DNA from: Cynocephalus volans
Taxonomy: Eukaryota > Chordata > Mammalia > Dermoptera > Cynocephalidae
Reading direction: 5' to 3'
NCBI RefSeq assembly: GCF_027409185.1
Contig: NC_084470.1
Span: forward strand, 33,655,001-33,719,000
DNA length: 64,000 nucleotides
Shown here: positions 47,231-59,789 of the stretch, piece by piece
Numbering within the stretch: the stretch's first letter is position 1
Layout of the letters: the number at the start of each line of letters is the position of its first letter
Notes under the pieces: generated by a model
The model's database searches: none
Seen by the model: only the letters and a program-made list of their open reading frames with translations
Told to the model about the DNA's origin: nothing
Made by a program: the position numbers and the translations under genes

Positions 47231-47565
47231 CAGAGGAATTAGCTATTTAGCTATGAGAAGAAATGATATCCTATCATTTGCAGCAAAATGGATGGAACTG
47301 GAAACCATCATATTAAGTGAAGTAAGTCAGGCACAGAAAGACAAATACTGCATGATATCACTCAGGTGGAATCTACAAAAAAAAAAAAAAATGGTCTCAT
47401 AGAGGTAGAGAGTAGAAAAATGGCTACTAGAGGCTGGGAGGGGAGAGGTTTGCGGAGTAGAAGTGGTGGATTAACGAGTACAAACTATGCTATCTACTTT
47501 TATATGCACATATTGAAATAACACACTGTACAAGAAAATGTTAAAACAAAAAATAAATAAAAATT
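47231..47565 (+). other. L1 ORF2 end, 3' UTR and tail
   Basis: 'gcaaaatggatggaactgga', 'actgcatgatatcactcagg' and an A run (about 47377-47390), then a G-rich stretch 'ggctgggaggggagagg' typical of L1 3' UTRs, followed by 'cacactgta' and an A-rich tail to 47565. Confidence 0.8.
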
Positions 47566-50145
47566 AAAAATTAAGCAATCTAATTTGTTTTTTACATAAA
47601 AAAGGAAAAATATACATGTAATAATTTTAAAATATGAAGAAAAAGCAGTTAACAATTCAGTACTCATTCATGATAAAAAATAATTTCAGAAAACTGCAAA
47701 TAGAAGGGAGCATTTTTAGTCTGAAAATGACAGCTACTAAAATCTATAGCTAACATCTTTGTTAATAATAACATGTTGAACATTTTCCCTCTAAGATTTA
47801 AAACAAGGCAAAGATGTCAATTCTCACCATATTTATTCAAGTGGGAAATCTTAGGTGTAAGAAATAAAAAGAAATAAATTCATAAGCAGTGGAAAGGAAA
47901 AAGTAAAATTTTTATAGTTTCAGATGATATAACTTTTTAGTTTGAACATTCTATGGTAAAACAACACAAATACTAGAATTAGTGAATTTAACACAGTTGC
48001 ATGATACAAAAATGATATACAATAATTAATTGTATTTATATATATGCGAGACAAAAAGTTGCAAAATAAAATTTGAAGAACAATTCCATCTAAAATTACA
48101 TCAAAAAGCATAAAATAATTAAGTATAAATTTAATACAATATGTACAAACACATAAACTGAAAACTAAACACATTGCTGAAATAAATTAAAGTACTATGC
48201 ATAGGTCCCTTGCAATGACTCACCAGCCTCTGAGTGGCTCCTTTTTTCAGGTATCCATGACCAGTAGCCCCCTGGACTCCTGAGTGTGGGTGGGAGAGGG
48301 CCCCAGGTCCTCAGCCATGCTCCCCCAATGTGTGCATCCAGCCCAGCAAGGACCGAGCCACTGCCAGAAGCCCCCGATTTCCTGAACTGGAATGGGGGAG
48401 GCCGTGGGCCTTGGCCAAGCCCCACCGCCCTCTGCCACAGGCAAGCAAAGGAACAAGCCATGGGCCAGTTCCTCCCCTCTATTCTCTCCCTATCCCCTCA
48501 TCCTACTCCCTCTCATCTTCCTCATTCCCTCTCCCCACCAACTGCTCTGCAACAACATCATAGAATGTAAAAAATAATAATAATAAATAAATAAATTTTA
48601 AAAAAGCAAAGGCATCATACATAGGTTGAGTCACTCAATATTGTTAAGATGTCGATTCTCTTCAGATTGGTAAATATATTTTGTGATAACCGAATCAGAA
48701 TTTCAAGACTTTTTATAGAAATTGACAAGCTGATTCTAAAATTTATTTGGAAAAGCAAAGGATCTAGAAAAGTGAATATATTATTGAAGAAGAAAAATTA
48801 AGATGGAAGGACTGACAGTACTGTTTTGAAAACACTGTAGAAAGCTAAAATGCAATATGATATTGGCATGAAGAATAACAAATGTATCAATGAACAGAAT
48901 AGAGAGCCCCAATATAGACCCACACATATATGGTAAATAGTTATTTGACAAAGGAGGCAATGAATGTAATGTGGAAAGAAAATTATTTTCAAAAATCTTG
49001 CTAGAACAGCTATATAGCCATATAGAGAAAAAATGAACCTCCACTCTTCCCTTGTACCACCCACAGAAGTTAACTGGAGGTTGATTACATACATTGCTGG
49101 TGGGTGAATAAAATGGCACAGGCACTTTGGAAGGTATTTGCCAGTTTCTCATAAAGTCAAAATAAAAACACTTAAGCTATAATGTCTCTAAATAAAATGG
49201 GATATCCATTTGTAATCTTGGGGTAGGCAAAGGTTTCTTAGAGATGACACAGAAAGAACTAACCAAAAAGAAATAATTAGAAAATTTGAATTATCAAACT
49301 TGAAAACACCTGTTCATGTTAAGCCATTATTACAAAAACAAAAACATATGCCAGAACCCGGGGAGAATTTTCACAATAAATACTTCTGACAAATAACTTA
49401 TACCTGGAATAGATAAAGCATATCTACGTACATATCAAAAAGACAAAAATAAACAACTCAATATGAAAATGGGTTAAAAAAATTCTAGAGATATTTAGCA
49501 AAAGATATATAAATGGCATATAAGCACATATCACGGGTCTCTAGCAAAGTGCTAAAATAAACCCCAAATGAGATACCATTATATACATTAGAATGGCTAA
49601 AATTAAAAAAAGACTGACAACGTAAATATAGACAAGTGTGTGGTGTAACTAAAACTATCATACATTGTTGGTATAAGAGTAAAATATTACAGCCATTTTG
49701 GAAAACCGTTTTGGCACTTTCTCATATAATTAAACATTCATGTACTCTATGATCAAGAAGTTCCTCTCCTAAGACATAAGACTTGTGCAAGGCTGTTCAT
49801 AGTAGCTTTATTCACAATTTAAAAAAAAAACAGATACGTGCAACAACACGAATAAATTTCAAAAATATTAAGCAAAAGAAGCCAGTTACGCAAAAATACG
49901 TACTACTATGCTACTTATAAAAATTCAACAATAGGCAAAACTGATTTATAATCATAGAAGAAAGTGGTTGCCTAAGTGGTGGGTCTGAATGGATAGAGGC
50001 AAGAGGAACCTTCCTGGGGTGGTAAAAATGTTCTGAGACTTGTTTGAGTGTGATTATATAGGTATTATACAACTGTCAAAACTTATTGAAGTAGTCCTAT
50101 CTGTTTCATTGTAAGTATCTTTAAATTAAAAAATAAAAAAGAAAC
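47566..50145 (+). repeat. Old L1M host element, right arm
   Basis: Resumes the L1M interrupted at 37976: 'ttttccctctaagatttaaa', 'acaaggcaaagatgtcaatt', then after the inserted composite element (48206-48607) 'tcaatattgttaagatgtcg', 'aaatttatttggaaaagcaa' and later ORF2 3' text to an A-rich end at about 50120-50145. Highly decayed; no frame. Confidence 0.8.
48206..48607 (+). mobile_element. Composite L1-leader/VNTR retroposon, copy 2 (short, 5'-inverted)
   Basis: The first part (48206 to about 48250, perhaps to 48300) matches the L1-leader part of copy 1 on the opposite strand to the tail: 'ggtcccttgcaatgactcac', 'ctgagtggctcctttt'. The rest runs in the sense of the tail: about 1.3 VNTR units ('catgctcccccaatgtgtgc', 'agcccagcaaggaccgagcc'), a pyrimidine tract, 'ctctgcaacaacatcataga', and an ataa-rich tail. 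It is therefore a truncated copy with an inverted 5' end. Target-site duplication: 48189-48205 'aaagtactatgcatagg' and 48608-48625 'aaaggcatcatacatagg'. Open frames on both strands here are incidental. Confidence 0.8.
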
Positions 50146-53100
50146 AAGATATGTTTTAAGAGAAGAATTAAGAAGAGAAAACAATCAACAGGACTCAGCT
50201 AAAGACAATTATCTTTTCATTTGTTTTCAGTTCAAACTTTTGGGCAGCTTAGAATAATTGGCCTGAACTTCAGATCTGTACACCTGAATTTTGATACCTC
50301 TTCCTCTACTTTTTGGCTGCGTGACCTTATGTTAACATCTTATCTTTTCTTGGACTTAACCTGGATTAAATGCTCTCTAAGTTTCTTTGAAATGTTGTGA
50401 AATGTATTCTAGGCATATGTTGATCGTTCGGTCTCGTTTAGTAATATGGCACTCGGCCAAGTTTCCAAATGTCTTACTACTGCCATATCACTTGTCACGC
50501 AGACATTTGCTATTTTAACCCAGCACTGTATCTGTCCCAAGCAAACAAACAAACAAAAACTGCAAATTACTGACCTCGAGACAGACACTTAGCATGGCTT
50601 AGGAGATACACAGGTGATCCAACAAATATCAACTTGGAAGCTCTTATTCACACTTTCTCTTTATAACGGGACAGTTAAGAAACAGAAATAACAATGTGTT
50701 CCTCGGTGCAGAGTTGAGCACATCCTACCCTAGCTTAGATGTTCTTTCCTAAAAGGAGATTTGGTCATAGGAAAAAGAAGACTGTGTAGCTTGTTTTAAT
50801 TTTTTAACAGAAATTGGAGGTACCTGCTTAGAGTTCCAGTCCCAGTTTTGTGACTTTGGATGAGTCACTTAAAAATAAGCCACAGGACCTTATTTTTATA
50901 ATCTTCAAAATAAAGAGATTCTCTGGAGGATATCCACATTTAATTACAGCAATAACAAGTCCCTCACTTAGAGTCTCTGTACTTTCAATCCATCTGTATC
51001 ACTCTGGGATTATTTTTTATTTCTTCTAAAATGTCAAACTAATTTTACTACTCCTCAGGTTAAATCTTTTACTGACTTCCCATCATACAAATGTACCATG
51101 CAGAGTTTTGCACCTGCACTTATTACCTGTCTTATCTCCAAATACATATCCACCTGCAGTGTTTTTGAACCATTCAACACTAGGTGTAGTTCTTCAGATG
51201 CACTAGAAAGGCAAAGGCTTCCCTAAGTTTGCTCCTCTGTGTCTTCTGCCTGAGAAACCCATTGACAACTGATTGCATTTGCTAATATCTATATTCACAC
51301 CTTAGTTCAGAGTTTTCCTCTTTGAAGAATCACTTGACCAGTGCTTCCCTTATGTCTAGCCTGCCTCTCACCTCCCCCCGTTTTGAGTTAGGAGTTCCTG
51401 GTTCTGCTCTACTTCCCACAGTATTCATTCACATAACTTTGCATACCCCGCTTTGTTGAGATACAAAACACCCCACCCCCCTTACATTTTTCTGAAACAA
51501 AGAAGCTGAATTTATCACTTGATAAATAAGGAAAAACTGTACCTTTTGGACACAAACTCTCTGAACAAGCAAACAATTATTGTCACCTAGGGTTACAAGA
51601 AATGTGCTTCTTAGGGACTGGCTGACTTACAGAAGTAACAGAATTGAGGAACTGGTTGACTTTCTCATGCATGGGTTTTAAAAGGAGGCTGCCACTGATG
51701 GGGTGGGATTAACACCATTCTATGGTTATTTATAGCTTTGGACTAAGGCCAAAGAATAGGTATTTTTAATTCTCTCCCAATCATAATACTTAATATTTTA
51801 TATATTAACCAAATTTGGGGGGTCTATCTTTTTACTAAGCTCAAACTCCTTGAAGGTAGGAATGCTACCAAGTTCATCTTTATACTTAATAGATACTCAC
51901 AAATAAATAAATACATATTTGAAAATAAAAATTAGAATTTTAATAAAGAACATAGTATATTCATATCTACCAAAGGAAACACACTGATATGATATGTTTT
52001 AACTTATGAAAGTATTTATGGTAAAGCTAAAAACAAGTGATATGAAGAGCACATCTAAAAATTTTGTACCAGTTATAACACTCTGATACTGGCAATTTGG
52101 CAGATTTTTTTTCTAATGCCTTCCTCATCCTTTTCAAAATATATATTTCTAAGTTACACTAATCCATGATTGGTTGTTATCTATTATTATCTGTTTATCT
52201 CTGTTTATTATTCCCATTGAGAATGTAGCTAGTGGAAAAACAGGGAAAAGACCCATAACTAGGGGAAAGGCAGCTTAATGATCAAGGAAGAGTTTGGTTT
52301 CTTTTCTTTGTTCTTAGGAGGTTAAAATCAAGGAAAAGACGTAAACCCCAAGGAAGGGTGTGCAAGTTGCTTTGCCATCAGATAATTTTCACATATGAGG
52401 ATGTGAGAAAACAAAGGTGTTCTATTCTCATTGGTGCTAGGAGCTGCTATTTGACATGTCTTATTTGCACAATCTCATATTTGCTAGAAACACCTTGATA
52501 AGTGTTTTCAGGACTGCCTGTGGAAGGTGATTTACTTGCTGTCTTCCATCTGTAGAAGTTGAAATTTATCTAGAATAAAACCATTGCATCAATCCATCAA
52601 CACAGAATCACTTAGGGCATAAGTGACATGGAATTTTTGCAATGAGAAAGATCATTTTTTAAATATATAATAATGACACTGAAGGCGTGGAGAATTGGAC
52701 GGCTTATGTTGGCATTTAGCTTTATAGCAGACATTTTGTTCTAATAATTTTTCTAAAAGGGATTGTACCTATTCTCTGTCACTTTTTTCTATGTACCTAA
52801 ATGGTACATTTAGACTTAAGAATTCTGTACTTCTGTGAAAATGCTAGTTAGGAAATCAGCCATATTACTGTGGCCAAATGGTTTTCACAGGCAGGTTGCA
52901 AGACATGTGGTTATGCACCAGCTTTTAAGGAAATATTCCCTTAAGTGTCTTTGTCTTTATTTGAAAGAACTTTTGAAACTACTTTGAGTAGATGGATTGT
53001 CCCAAAAAATGGTGCCAATGGGCATTAGAATGTTGTTCACAGAAACCTTGATTTGGGAATCATTTCTTGTGCTAACACATTAACGTCCAGCAGACACAAT

Positions 53101-54759
53101 CCTTGCTTCAGAATTCAATACAGAATTAAACCTAAGTCTTGCTCTGTCATGGGGAACATTTGTGTGCCTGGTGTCCAGCTCCATAATGGGCCTAAATTTC
53201 CAAATGTCCTTGGGGATTCTGGGACAGTAATGGTGGGCCACCAAGTGTCCTATTTGTAATGAGAATTCTCCTAAGTTTCCCTGTCTGAAGTTGCAGGGAA
53301 GATTATGAGTCAGAATTATCATAGTAGGACTCAGAAACATCCTCAAGAAGATAACTAACACATGAAACACTATTCTTGAGAAAAGTGCCTTGTCAGAGTA
53401 GAATTGTTCTCAACAGAGCCAGCTTCATCTGCATGCAGACTTGTGCAGCCACAAGAGTCCCCCACTTAGACGGGGGCCCTACATTTAATGTAATGCTCTC
53501 CTGTCTACCGTCTTAAACTTCTTAATACATTTTTAACATGGGGCCCAATATTTTTATCTTGCATTGTGTTCTACAGATTCCATTGTAGGTCATGCTGCTC
53601 AAGTGAAAAGAAACCCAATGGTGTCTGTCTTGTTCCAGAAAAACAAAGCGGTATGGGAGACAAGCATTTCAGTGTCATGCTAAATCTGACACCGCAATAA
53701 CTTGGTTTAATTCATTCAACATAAGGAACTGTACCAAACCTTCCCAGGGGCAGGTAAGCCCTTGGAGTTTTCAGCAATGCTGACAGCAAGAAGCAGGTCA
53801 GTTCCGGCTGGCGCTGAGAGACCACAAGGCTGAAAACAGCCCTAGACGGGAGGTCTGCCTTGTCACTGGGCCAGAGAGACTTGTTTTGGACACTTACATG
53901 GAATTAGTTCAAACCACCCAGGACACATGTGGAAAAGAGACGACTGACATGATCTTCCTCCCAGACATGCACATTCTAACACAAATGGAGAGTACTGAAA
54001 GGTAGGTGGAAAGAGAGACCTGCTGAAAGCAGTTTCAAAAGTAGAGCTGAAATCTGGAAGAATGCAGACTGTTTTTTTGCCAGGTATGGTCTTGGAAACA
54101 GGCATCTGAGTCAAAATGTCTGTGATTTTAAAACTTCTGTAAATATAGAGCCACTTACGGCTTAAAGGAAATCAAGGAGAAGCCCTTAGAGAAATATTAG
54201 AAGCTCAAATTTGCATTTCTATTACATTTAGTGAAGACTGGGAGGAAAATTTCTATTCTGTGCTTTTTGTTTGAGTGAAAATGTGAGTATTGTGAGGACA
54301 TATAGGTTCGCATGAAAAAGTCTTCCTGAGGAAAAGCTGGAAGATTGGAAGTTCATGGAGCCTAGTGAGGTGTGGATATAGGATAGGTCTTTTGCAAATG
54401 GATAAGCAGAATTTTAAAATATGTCTATAATGCTGACTTGGACCCTGTTATGGAAACAGATTGTCTTGAGGACAGTTTGGATTGGCATGAAAAGAAATAT
54501 TGCTTGCCATGAGATAGCCCAGCATCAAATGAGAGCTGCACCTCAGGCTGAATTTGCCCCACTAAGACAAATGGGGGCCCAACACCTGCCCTATTGCCAC
54601 ACTTCAACTGTAAACTGCTCGAGGGCAGGACACCATCTGTCATACTGTTGTTGATAATGAAGACTATGGTAAACACTATGAACAGAGCTGTGTCTGTGAG
54701 CAGCAGCACCAAAGAACAAATACAAAGGAGAAATAGAAAGGAGATATACAAATACAAAG
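50146..54759. other. Longest repeat-poor stretch, no gene seen
   Basis: Mostly unique-looking sequence. I recognise MIR at about 50825-50945 ('cccagttttgtgactttgga', 'tgagtcacttaaaaataagc') and an L2-like fragment at about 51215-51440. Open frames at 53053-53370, 53863-54114 and 54421-54769 occur, partly on both strands, without any recognisable domain. No splice-site-bounded exon could be supported. Confidence 0.5.
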
Positions 54760-55841
54760 AAATACACAAAGGAGATCATTGTATATTCTGGATATTAATC
54801 CTTTGTTGGATGCATAGTTTGCAAGTATTTTCTCCCACTCTGTAGGTTGTCTTTACACTCTGTTAATTGTTTCTATTGCTGTGCAGTGGCTTTTGAGTTT
54901 TATATAATCCCATTAATTTATGTTTCCTTTTGTTGCCTGTGCTTTGGGGTCATATTCATAAAGTCTATGCCCAGTCCTATATCCTTAAGTGTTTCCCCTA
55001 TATTTTCCTTTGGTAATTTTGTGGTTTCAGGTCTTATATTTAAGACTTTAATCCATTTTGAGTTGATTTTTGTATCTGGAGAGAGGTACAGGTCTGGTTT
55101 CATTCTTCTACACATGGATGTCCAGTTTTCCCAGCACCATATATTGAAGATGCAGTTTTTTCCCCAAAATATGTTCTTGGTGACTTTGTTGAAGATCAGT
55201 TGGATGTAAGTTTGTGAGCTGATTTCTGGGTTCTCTATTCTGCTCCCTTGGTCCAAAGGTCTGTTTTTATGCCAGTACCATGCTGTTTTGGTTACTACAG
55301 CTTTGTAGTATAATTGGAAGTGAGGCAGTGTTATGCCTCTGAAAATAAATTTTTTTTTTTTTTTTTTGCTCAGGATTGCTTTGGCTATTTGGGGTCTTTT
55401 GTTGTTCCATATGAATATTAGGGTTGTTTATTCTATTTCTATGAAGAATGTCATTGGTATATTGATTGGGATTTCACTGCACTGAATCTGTAGATCACTT
55501 TAGGTATTATGGACATTTTCACAATGTTAATTCTAACAATCCAAGAACAAGGAATGTCTTTCCATTTTTTTATGTCCTCTTTAATTTCTTTCAACAGTGT
55601 TTTGTAGTTCTTATTATAGAGATCTTTCACCTCCTGAGTTAAATTTATTCCAAGGCATTTTATTTTGGGGTAGTTACTGTAAATAGGCTTGATTTCTTGA
55701 TTTGTTTTTCTACTAGTTCATGGTCGGAGTATTAAAACACTACTGATTTTTGTGCATTGATTTTATATTCTGAAACCAATTATCAACTCTAAAAGTTTTT
55801 TGTAGAGCCTTTCGACAGTTCAATATATAGGATTATATCAC

Positions 55842-56333
55842 TCATAAACAGGGACAACCTGACTTTGTCTTTTTCAATCTGATACCCCTTATTGTTTTCT
55901 CTTGCCTGATTTCTATGGCTATTACTTCCAATACTACATTATATGGGAGTGGTAAGAGTGGGCATCCTTGTCTTGTTCCCTTTCTTAAGGGAGAAGCTTT
56001 TGACTTTTTCCCATTCAAGATGATATTGGTGGTTGGTTTGTCATATATGGCTTTAATTGTGTTGAGATACTTTCCTTCTATAACTAATTTGCTGAGAGCC
56101 TTTATCAAGAAGGGATGTTGAATTTTGTCAAATTCTTTTTCTTCATCTATAGAGATAATATGGTTTTTGTCCTTGATGTGATGATGTATCACTTTTGTTG
56201 ACTTACATATGTTGAGCCATTTTTGTATCCCTGGGATGAATCCCATTTGATTGTGGTGTATAGCTTTTTGGATGTGTTGCTGTATTCTATTTGCTAAAAT
56301 TTTATTTAAGATTTTTGCATCTATATTTATCAA
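55842..56333 (-). pseudogene. L1 ORF2 reverse-transcriptase fragment
   Basis: A 163-codon open stretch on the minus strand inside the inverted L1. It contains RT text such as '[18 protein letters not shown]', '[18 protein letters not shown]', '[17 protein letters not shown]' and '[18 protein letters not shown]'. These match the RT fingers/palm blocks of L1. The frame ends before the FADD motif and lacks the endonuclease, so it is a fossil. It is the longest surviving L1 frame in the window. Confidence 0.85.
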
Positions 56334-56429
56334 TTTGTTGGCCTGTAGTTTTCTTTTTCTGTTGTATCTTTATCTAGTTTTGGTATAAAAGTGATGATGG
56401 CCTCATAGAATGAGTTTGGGAGAATGGCC

Positions 56430-56915
56430 TGGGCCTTCAGTTGAATGTTCTCCCAAAACTTAATCCCCCACTGTGACTGTTAAGAGGATGGGAAATCCTA
56501 TTATGGTAATTGCAAGGTGGGGCCTTGAGGAGGTGATTAGATTCTGAGGATCATGCCTAGTAACTGGATTAAAAATGGTGGTCATGGGCATGGTTTGGAG
56601 GGCTTTAAAAGGAGAATATATTGATACATTGATAAATAAATAAATAAGTAAATAAATAAATAAATATTTAAATATTTAGAAAAATGTAGAACTTGTAGAA
56701 GAAAAAAAGAGAGAGTGAATGAAAGAGTTAGTTTCTCTCTCTCTGCTCCACCGTTTTCCACAATGTTATACTCGGCCACCACTGTTGCCACTGTGATGGC
56801 TTTCACCAGATATGTTCCACAGACTTTGGACTTCCTAGCCTCAGAAAGTTTTGTTTTCTTATAAATTACCCAGCTCCATGTATTTTGTTATAAACAACAG
56901 AAATGGACTAATACA
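56430..56915 (+). mobile_element. MaLR solo LTR (MST/MLT-like), sense
   Basis: 'cagttgaatgttctcccaaa', 'aatcctattatggtaattgc', 'aaggtggggccttgaggagg', 'ttggacttcctagcctcaga' and 'gaaatggactaataca' follow the MaLR LTR order; it is in sense orientation relative to 20797-21197 and 33363-33790. About 486 bp because an aaat microsatellite (56630-56665) has expanded inside. Edges are approximate. Confidence 0.85.
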
Positions 56916-57556
56916 GCCTGTGTTTCAATTTTTAGGGATAGTTTTAAGAGAACTGGTATTAGCAACTCCTCTTTAAAGGTTTGGTAGAATTCAAAAGTAA
57001 AGTCATCCAGTCCTGGGCTTTTCTTTGTTGGGAGATTGTTGAATAGTGTTTCAATCTCATTGCCTGTTATTGGTCTGTTTAGTTTTTCTGTTTCTTCTTG
57101 ATTCAATTTTGGTAGTTTGTATATGTCCACAAATATATCCATTTACTCCAGGCTTTAAAATTTGTTGGCATATAGTTCATAACAGTCTCTAACGCTTCTT
57201 TGTATATCTGTTGTAATGTCTCCTTTTACACTTCTGATTTTTGTTATTTGGGTCTTCTCTTCTTTTTTAGTTAGCTGGTGGTTTGTCTACGTTGTTTATC
57301 TTCTCAAAAATTGATTTTTTGTTTCATTGATCTTTTATATCATTTTTCAGGTTTCTATTTCATTTAGTTCTGTTCTGATCTTAATCATTTCTTTTTGTCT
57401 ACTAATTTGAGCATCAAATATTGCACACAGGTAATGATATTCAACTCTGTACCCCACAGATATGTACAATTAACTGTTACAATAAAAAAGTAAAAAATAA
57501 ATTAAGTTAAATTAAAAGCAGAAAACAAACAAACAAAAAATACAAAGGAGAATATT

Positions 57557-58074
57557 TAGCCATTCATAGAAGTTATGTTGCTTATGTGGTAAGGCAGGAC
57601 TATAATTTTTAAAGTCTAATTAGTGGTCAGAAACCCTCCCTGAATTGTTCAGTGTCAGTCTGGAATCATTACTGAGACCTTTGGCTTTGGTTTGGTGTCA
57701 TGATAGCTGAGGAAGAATTTCTGAGAGAGAAATTCTGCTCTGCCATCATAATTCAGAGGAAAAATAGATGACAGCAATTAGTATATAATCTCCATCTAAC
57801 TGTTTCAAAAATAAAATGTCATGTAGTACAATTGCTCATTTGTAAGACATAGGCTCTATTTTTAAAAAAGTTTTCAGGATGATGCCACTAAGTGTCATTG
57901 GCTTCAAATGTGTCTATTGACTTCAGACATTCAGAAGTCTGAGAAACTAATGCAGTATGGTTTAGCACAAATAGTATTTGGTTTTGATAAAGTAAACTTG
58001 GGTTTGAATTACAGCCTCTTCAATCGATAGCCATGTTATATTGGCAATAATTTGTTTTTCCTCATTTATCAGTG
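57557..58074. other. Non-coding DNA with a MIR fragment
   Basis: 57945-58070 fits MIR: 'acttgggtttgaattacagc', 'attggcaataatttgttttt', 'cctcatttatcag'. The remainder is not recognised. Confidence 0.5.
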
Positions 58075-58480
58075 GATTTCATATCATCAGGATAGGACAG
58101 ACTATGTTGCTGTAGCAACCACCTCCAAACATCATTTTCTATACAAAAATGTTTATTTCTTGCTTATAATAACAGCTACTTAACCTGTATTGATGGGGCT
58201 CTACATTCTGTAGTCACTTGAGGACCCAGGCTTCAGGGCTTCCATCATGATAGGTGCCTCTGTGGAACCACAAGAAAGGGGAAAAGTCATGCATATTGTT
58301 CACTGGATCTCACAACTTCCACCCAGAAATGATACATGTCACTGCTAGTCACATCTCATTAACCTAATAAGTCACATTGCCGTGCCAAACCTTAAAGGGG
58401 GTGTGAGGGTGCAATCACACCATGTACCCAGGAAAGGTAAACTTGAAAAATTTTGAATGACACCAATGACTACCACAGAA
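58075..58480 (-). mobile_element. Ancient LTR-like repeat, antisense
   Basis: 'gacagactatgttgctgtag', 'caaccacctccaaacatcat', 'agaaatgatacatgtcactg', 'acatctcattaacctaataa', 'gtcacattgccgtgcc' and a 'gactaccaca' end match an old mammalian LTR pattern (MaLR/ERVL-like) in antisense. Family not certain. Confidence 0.45.
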
Positions 58481-59670
58481 TAATCATGCCTATGGGGTTG
58501 TCATATAATCATGTATATAAATCATCTTGACAGTAGTAGAGGCTTAACAAATGATCGTTATTATCAGAAGTAAATGATTATATGAAATTTAAGTGATTGA
58601 TTAAATGAAATATTTATTACCAGAATTTCCACGTAAGTGTGACAGGTTAAGCAATCATGCTTAACTACAAACTTTTCCCAAATTTAACTAAATTTATAAT
58701 GACAGAATTTTAAAAAGTTTTAAATCCACAATGAAAAAAACCCAGGAGAATAAATGAGAAAAGAAGAAATATGCCAAAGACCTTCTAAAGGTAGAAATGG
58801 AGAGATGAGCAGTGAGTGATTCCTCTGAGCAGAGAAAACCAATCAGTCTGAGCATGATCCAAATAGAAACAAGTAGATTGGAGCCTTAGAGTCTTGCATC
58901 GTTCAGGTAAGAATACCAGTTAACACCAAAGTTTTGAATATAGCATAAAGCTAAAAACAAGTAACACAGTGGACAAGAAAATCCCAAATGCACTAGATTA
59001 TGGATATATTACTACAAACATATCTTACATATATTTCTCAGTTTCCAAGAAGCAAAGGGAATTCTCAAGGCATACCTAAAAAAGAGTCAAAGCCAGGAAG
59101 TAAGAATGGATGCCAGGTCTGCCCTGGAATTTCAGGAACCTAACAATTTGGAAATTCTTAGTCACAAGGGAATTAGAAAACTAGGTTTTATACGTGCTGA
59201 GTGAAAAACTGGAAGCTGAAATCCACATTTTTCTGGAGTGTTGAAGAGCCACAAGCTTCTTTCAAACATGGGTTAGACAATTATGTGCCAACAAACAAAG
59301 TGCACAAGGATATGTGTCAATTTCTGCCATAGTTCTGAATGGAAAAACAACTAATACCAAAAATATTCTCCTATAGAATTTGTAACCATGATTCACTCCA
59401 AACCTGGTCTTGACTCTTACTTTATACTATCTAAACAGTCTGGGAAATTCAAAGCAGAGACACTAAATTAAAGTAGTCCTAGGTTGGTGGCTCCCTAGTG
59501 CCCAGTGGAAACAAATGCAGATATTCTCCATAGGAAAGCTTCTGATTATCAAGATTCTCATGGTTTGACTTCTGCCAAGCAATGAATCCTCTTTAGAAAA
59601 TTAACACACAACATGAGGAAAAGTCACCATGAACAACAGTAAAAGTAAAAAAACCCAAAGAACAAAAGCC
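58481..59670. other. Non-coding DNA, nothing identified
   Basis: AT-rich, with no named repeat or gene. Confidence 0.5.
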
Positions 59671-59679
59671 CCACAATTT

Positions 59680-59765
59680 AGACCAGTGGTTGACAAACTG
59701 CCACTCATGGACCAAATTCAGCCTGCTTCCTCGTTTTGTAAACAAGGCTTTAGAAATTTAATTTG
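59680..59765 (+). mobile_element. hAT-Charlie-type element, left end
   Basis: 'agaccagtggttgacaaact' followed by 'ccaaattcagcctgcttcct' and 'cgttttgtaaacaaggcttt' matches the left end of a common hAT family ('cagtggttggcaaactacggcc...'). The right end is lost. Confidence 0.65.
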
Positions 59766-59789
59766 CTTAGTAAGATCCAAAAATGTATT

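Larger units (their letters stand above)
37977..47565 (+). mobile_element. Structurally full-length L1 with nested insertions
   Basis: The L1 starts at its 5' leader ('gggtggtgacatcatcaaca'), which aligns with the leader in the composite element at 13713. It runs through ORF1, an inter-ORF region, ORF2 (endonuclease, RT, C-terminal domain) and a 3' UTR with an A-rich tail. Removing the antisense L1 (40461-42778), the U6 segment (43085-43718) and the CYN SINE with its duplication (44260-44469) leaves about 6.4 kb, the normal L1 length. A likely target-site duplication flanks it: 37962-37976 'aaaaatacaagcaac' and 47566-47579 'aaaattaagcaatc'-like. ORFs are broken by stops and frameshifts, so it is immobile. 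Its target is an older L1M. Confidence 0.85.
54781..57536 (+). mobile_element. L1 with a large 5' inversion, split by an LTR
   Basis: Most of the element (54781 to about 57427) reads as antisense ORF2, from C-terminal text at left to endonuclease-RT text at right. The last about 110 bp (57428-57536: 'ctgtaccccacagatatgta', 'aataaaaaagtaaaaaataa') is an L1 3' end on the plus strand with an A-rich tail. This is a plus-strand insertion with its 5' part inverted (twin priming). Target-site duplication: 54760-54780 'aatacacaaaggagatcatt' and 57537-57556 'aaatacaaaggagaatattt'-like. A MaLR LTR interrupts at 56430-56915 and a T run sits at 55350-55368. Truncated and non-functional. Confidence 0.88.

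Noticed and set aside
48195..48577. Several Pro/Ser-rich frames on both strands
   Set aside because: They fall within composite copy 2, a GC-rich non-coding retroposon, and overlap each other on both strands.
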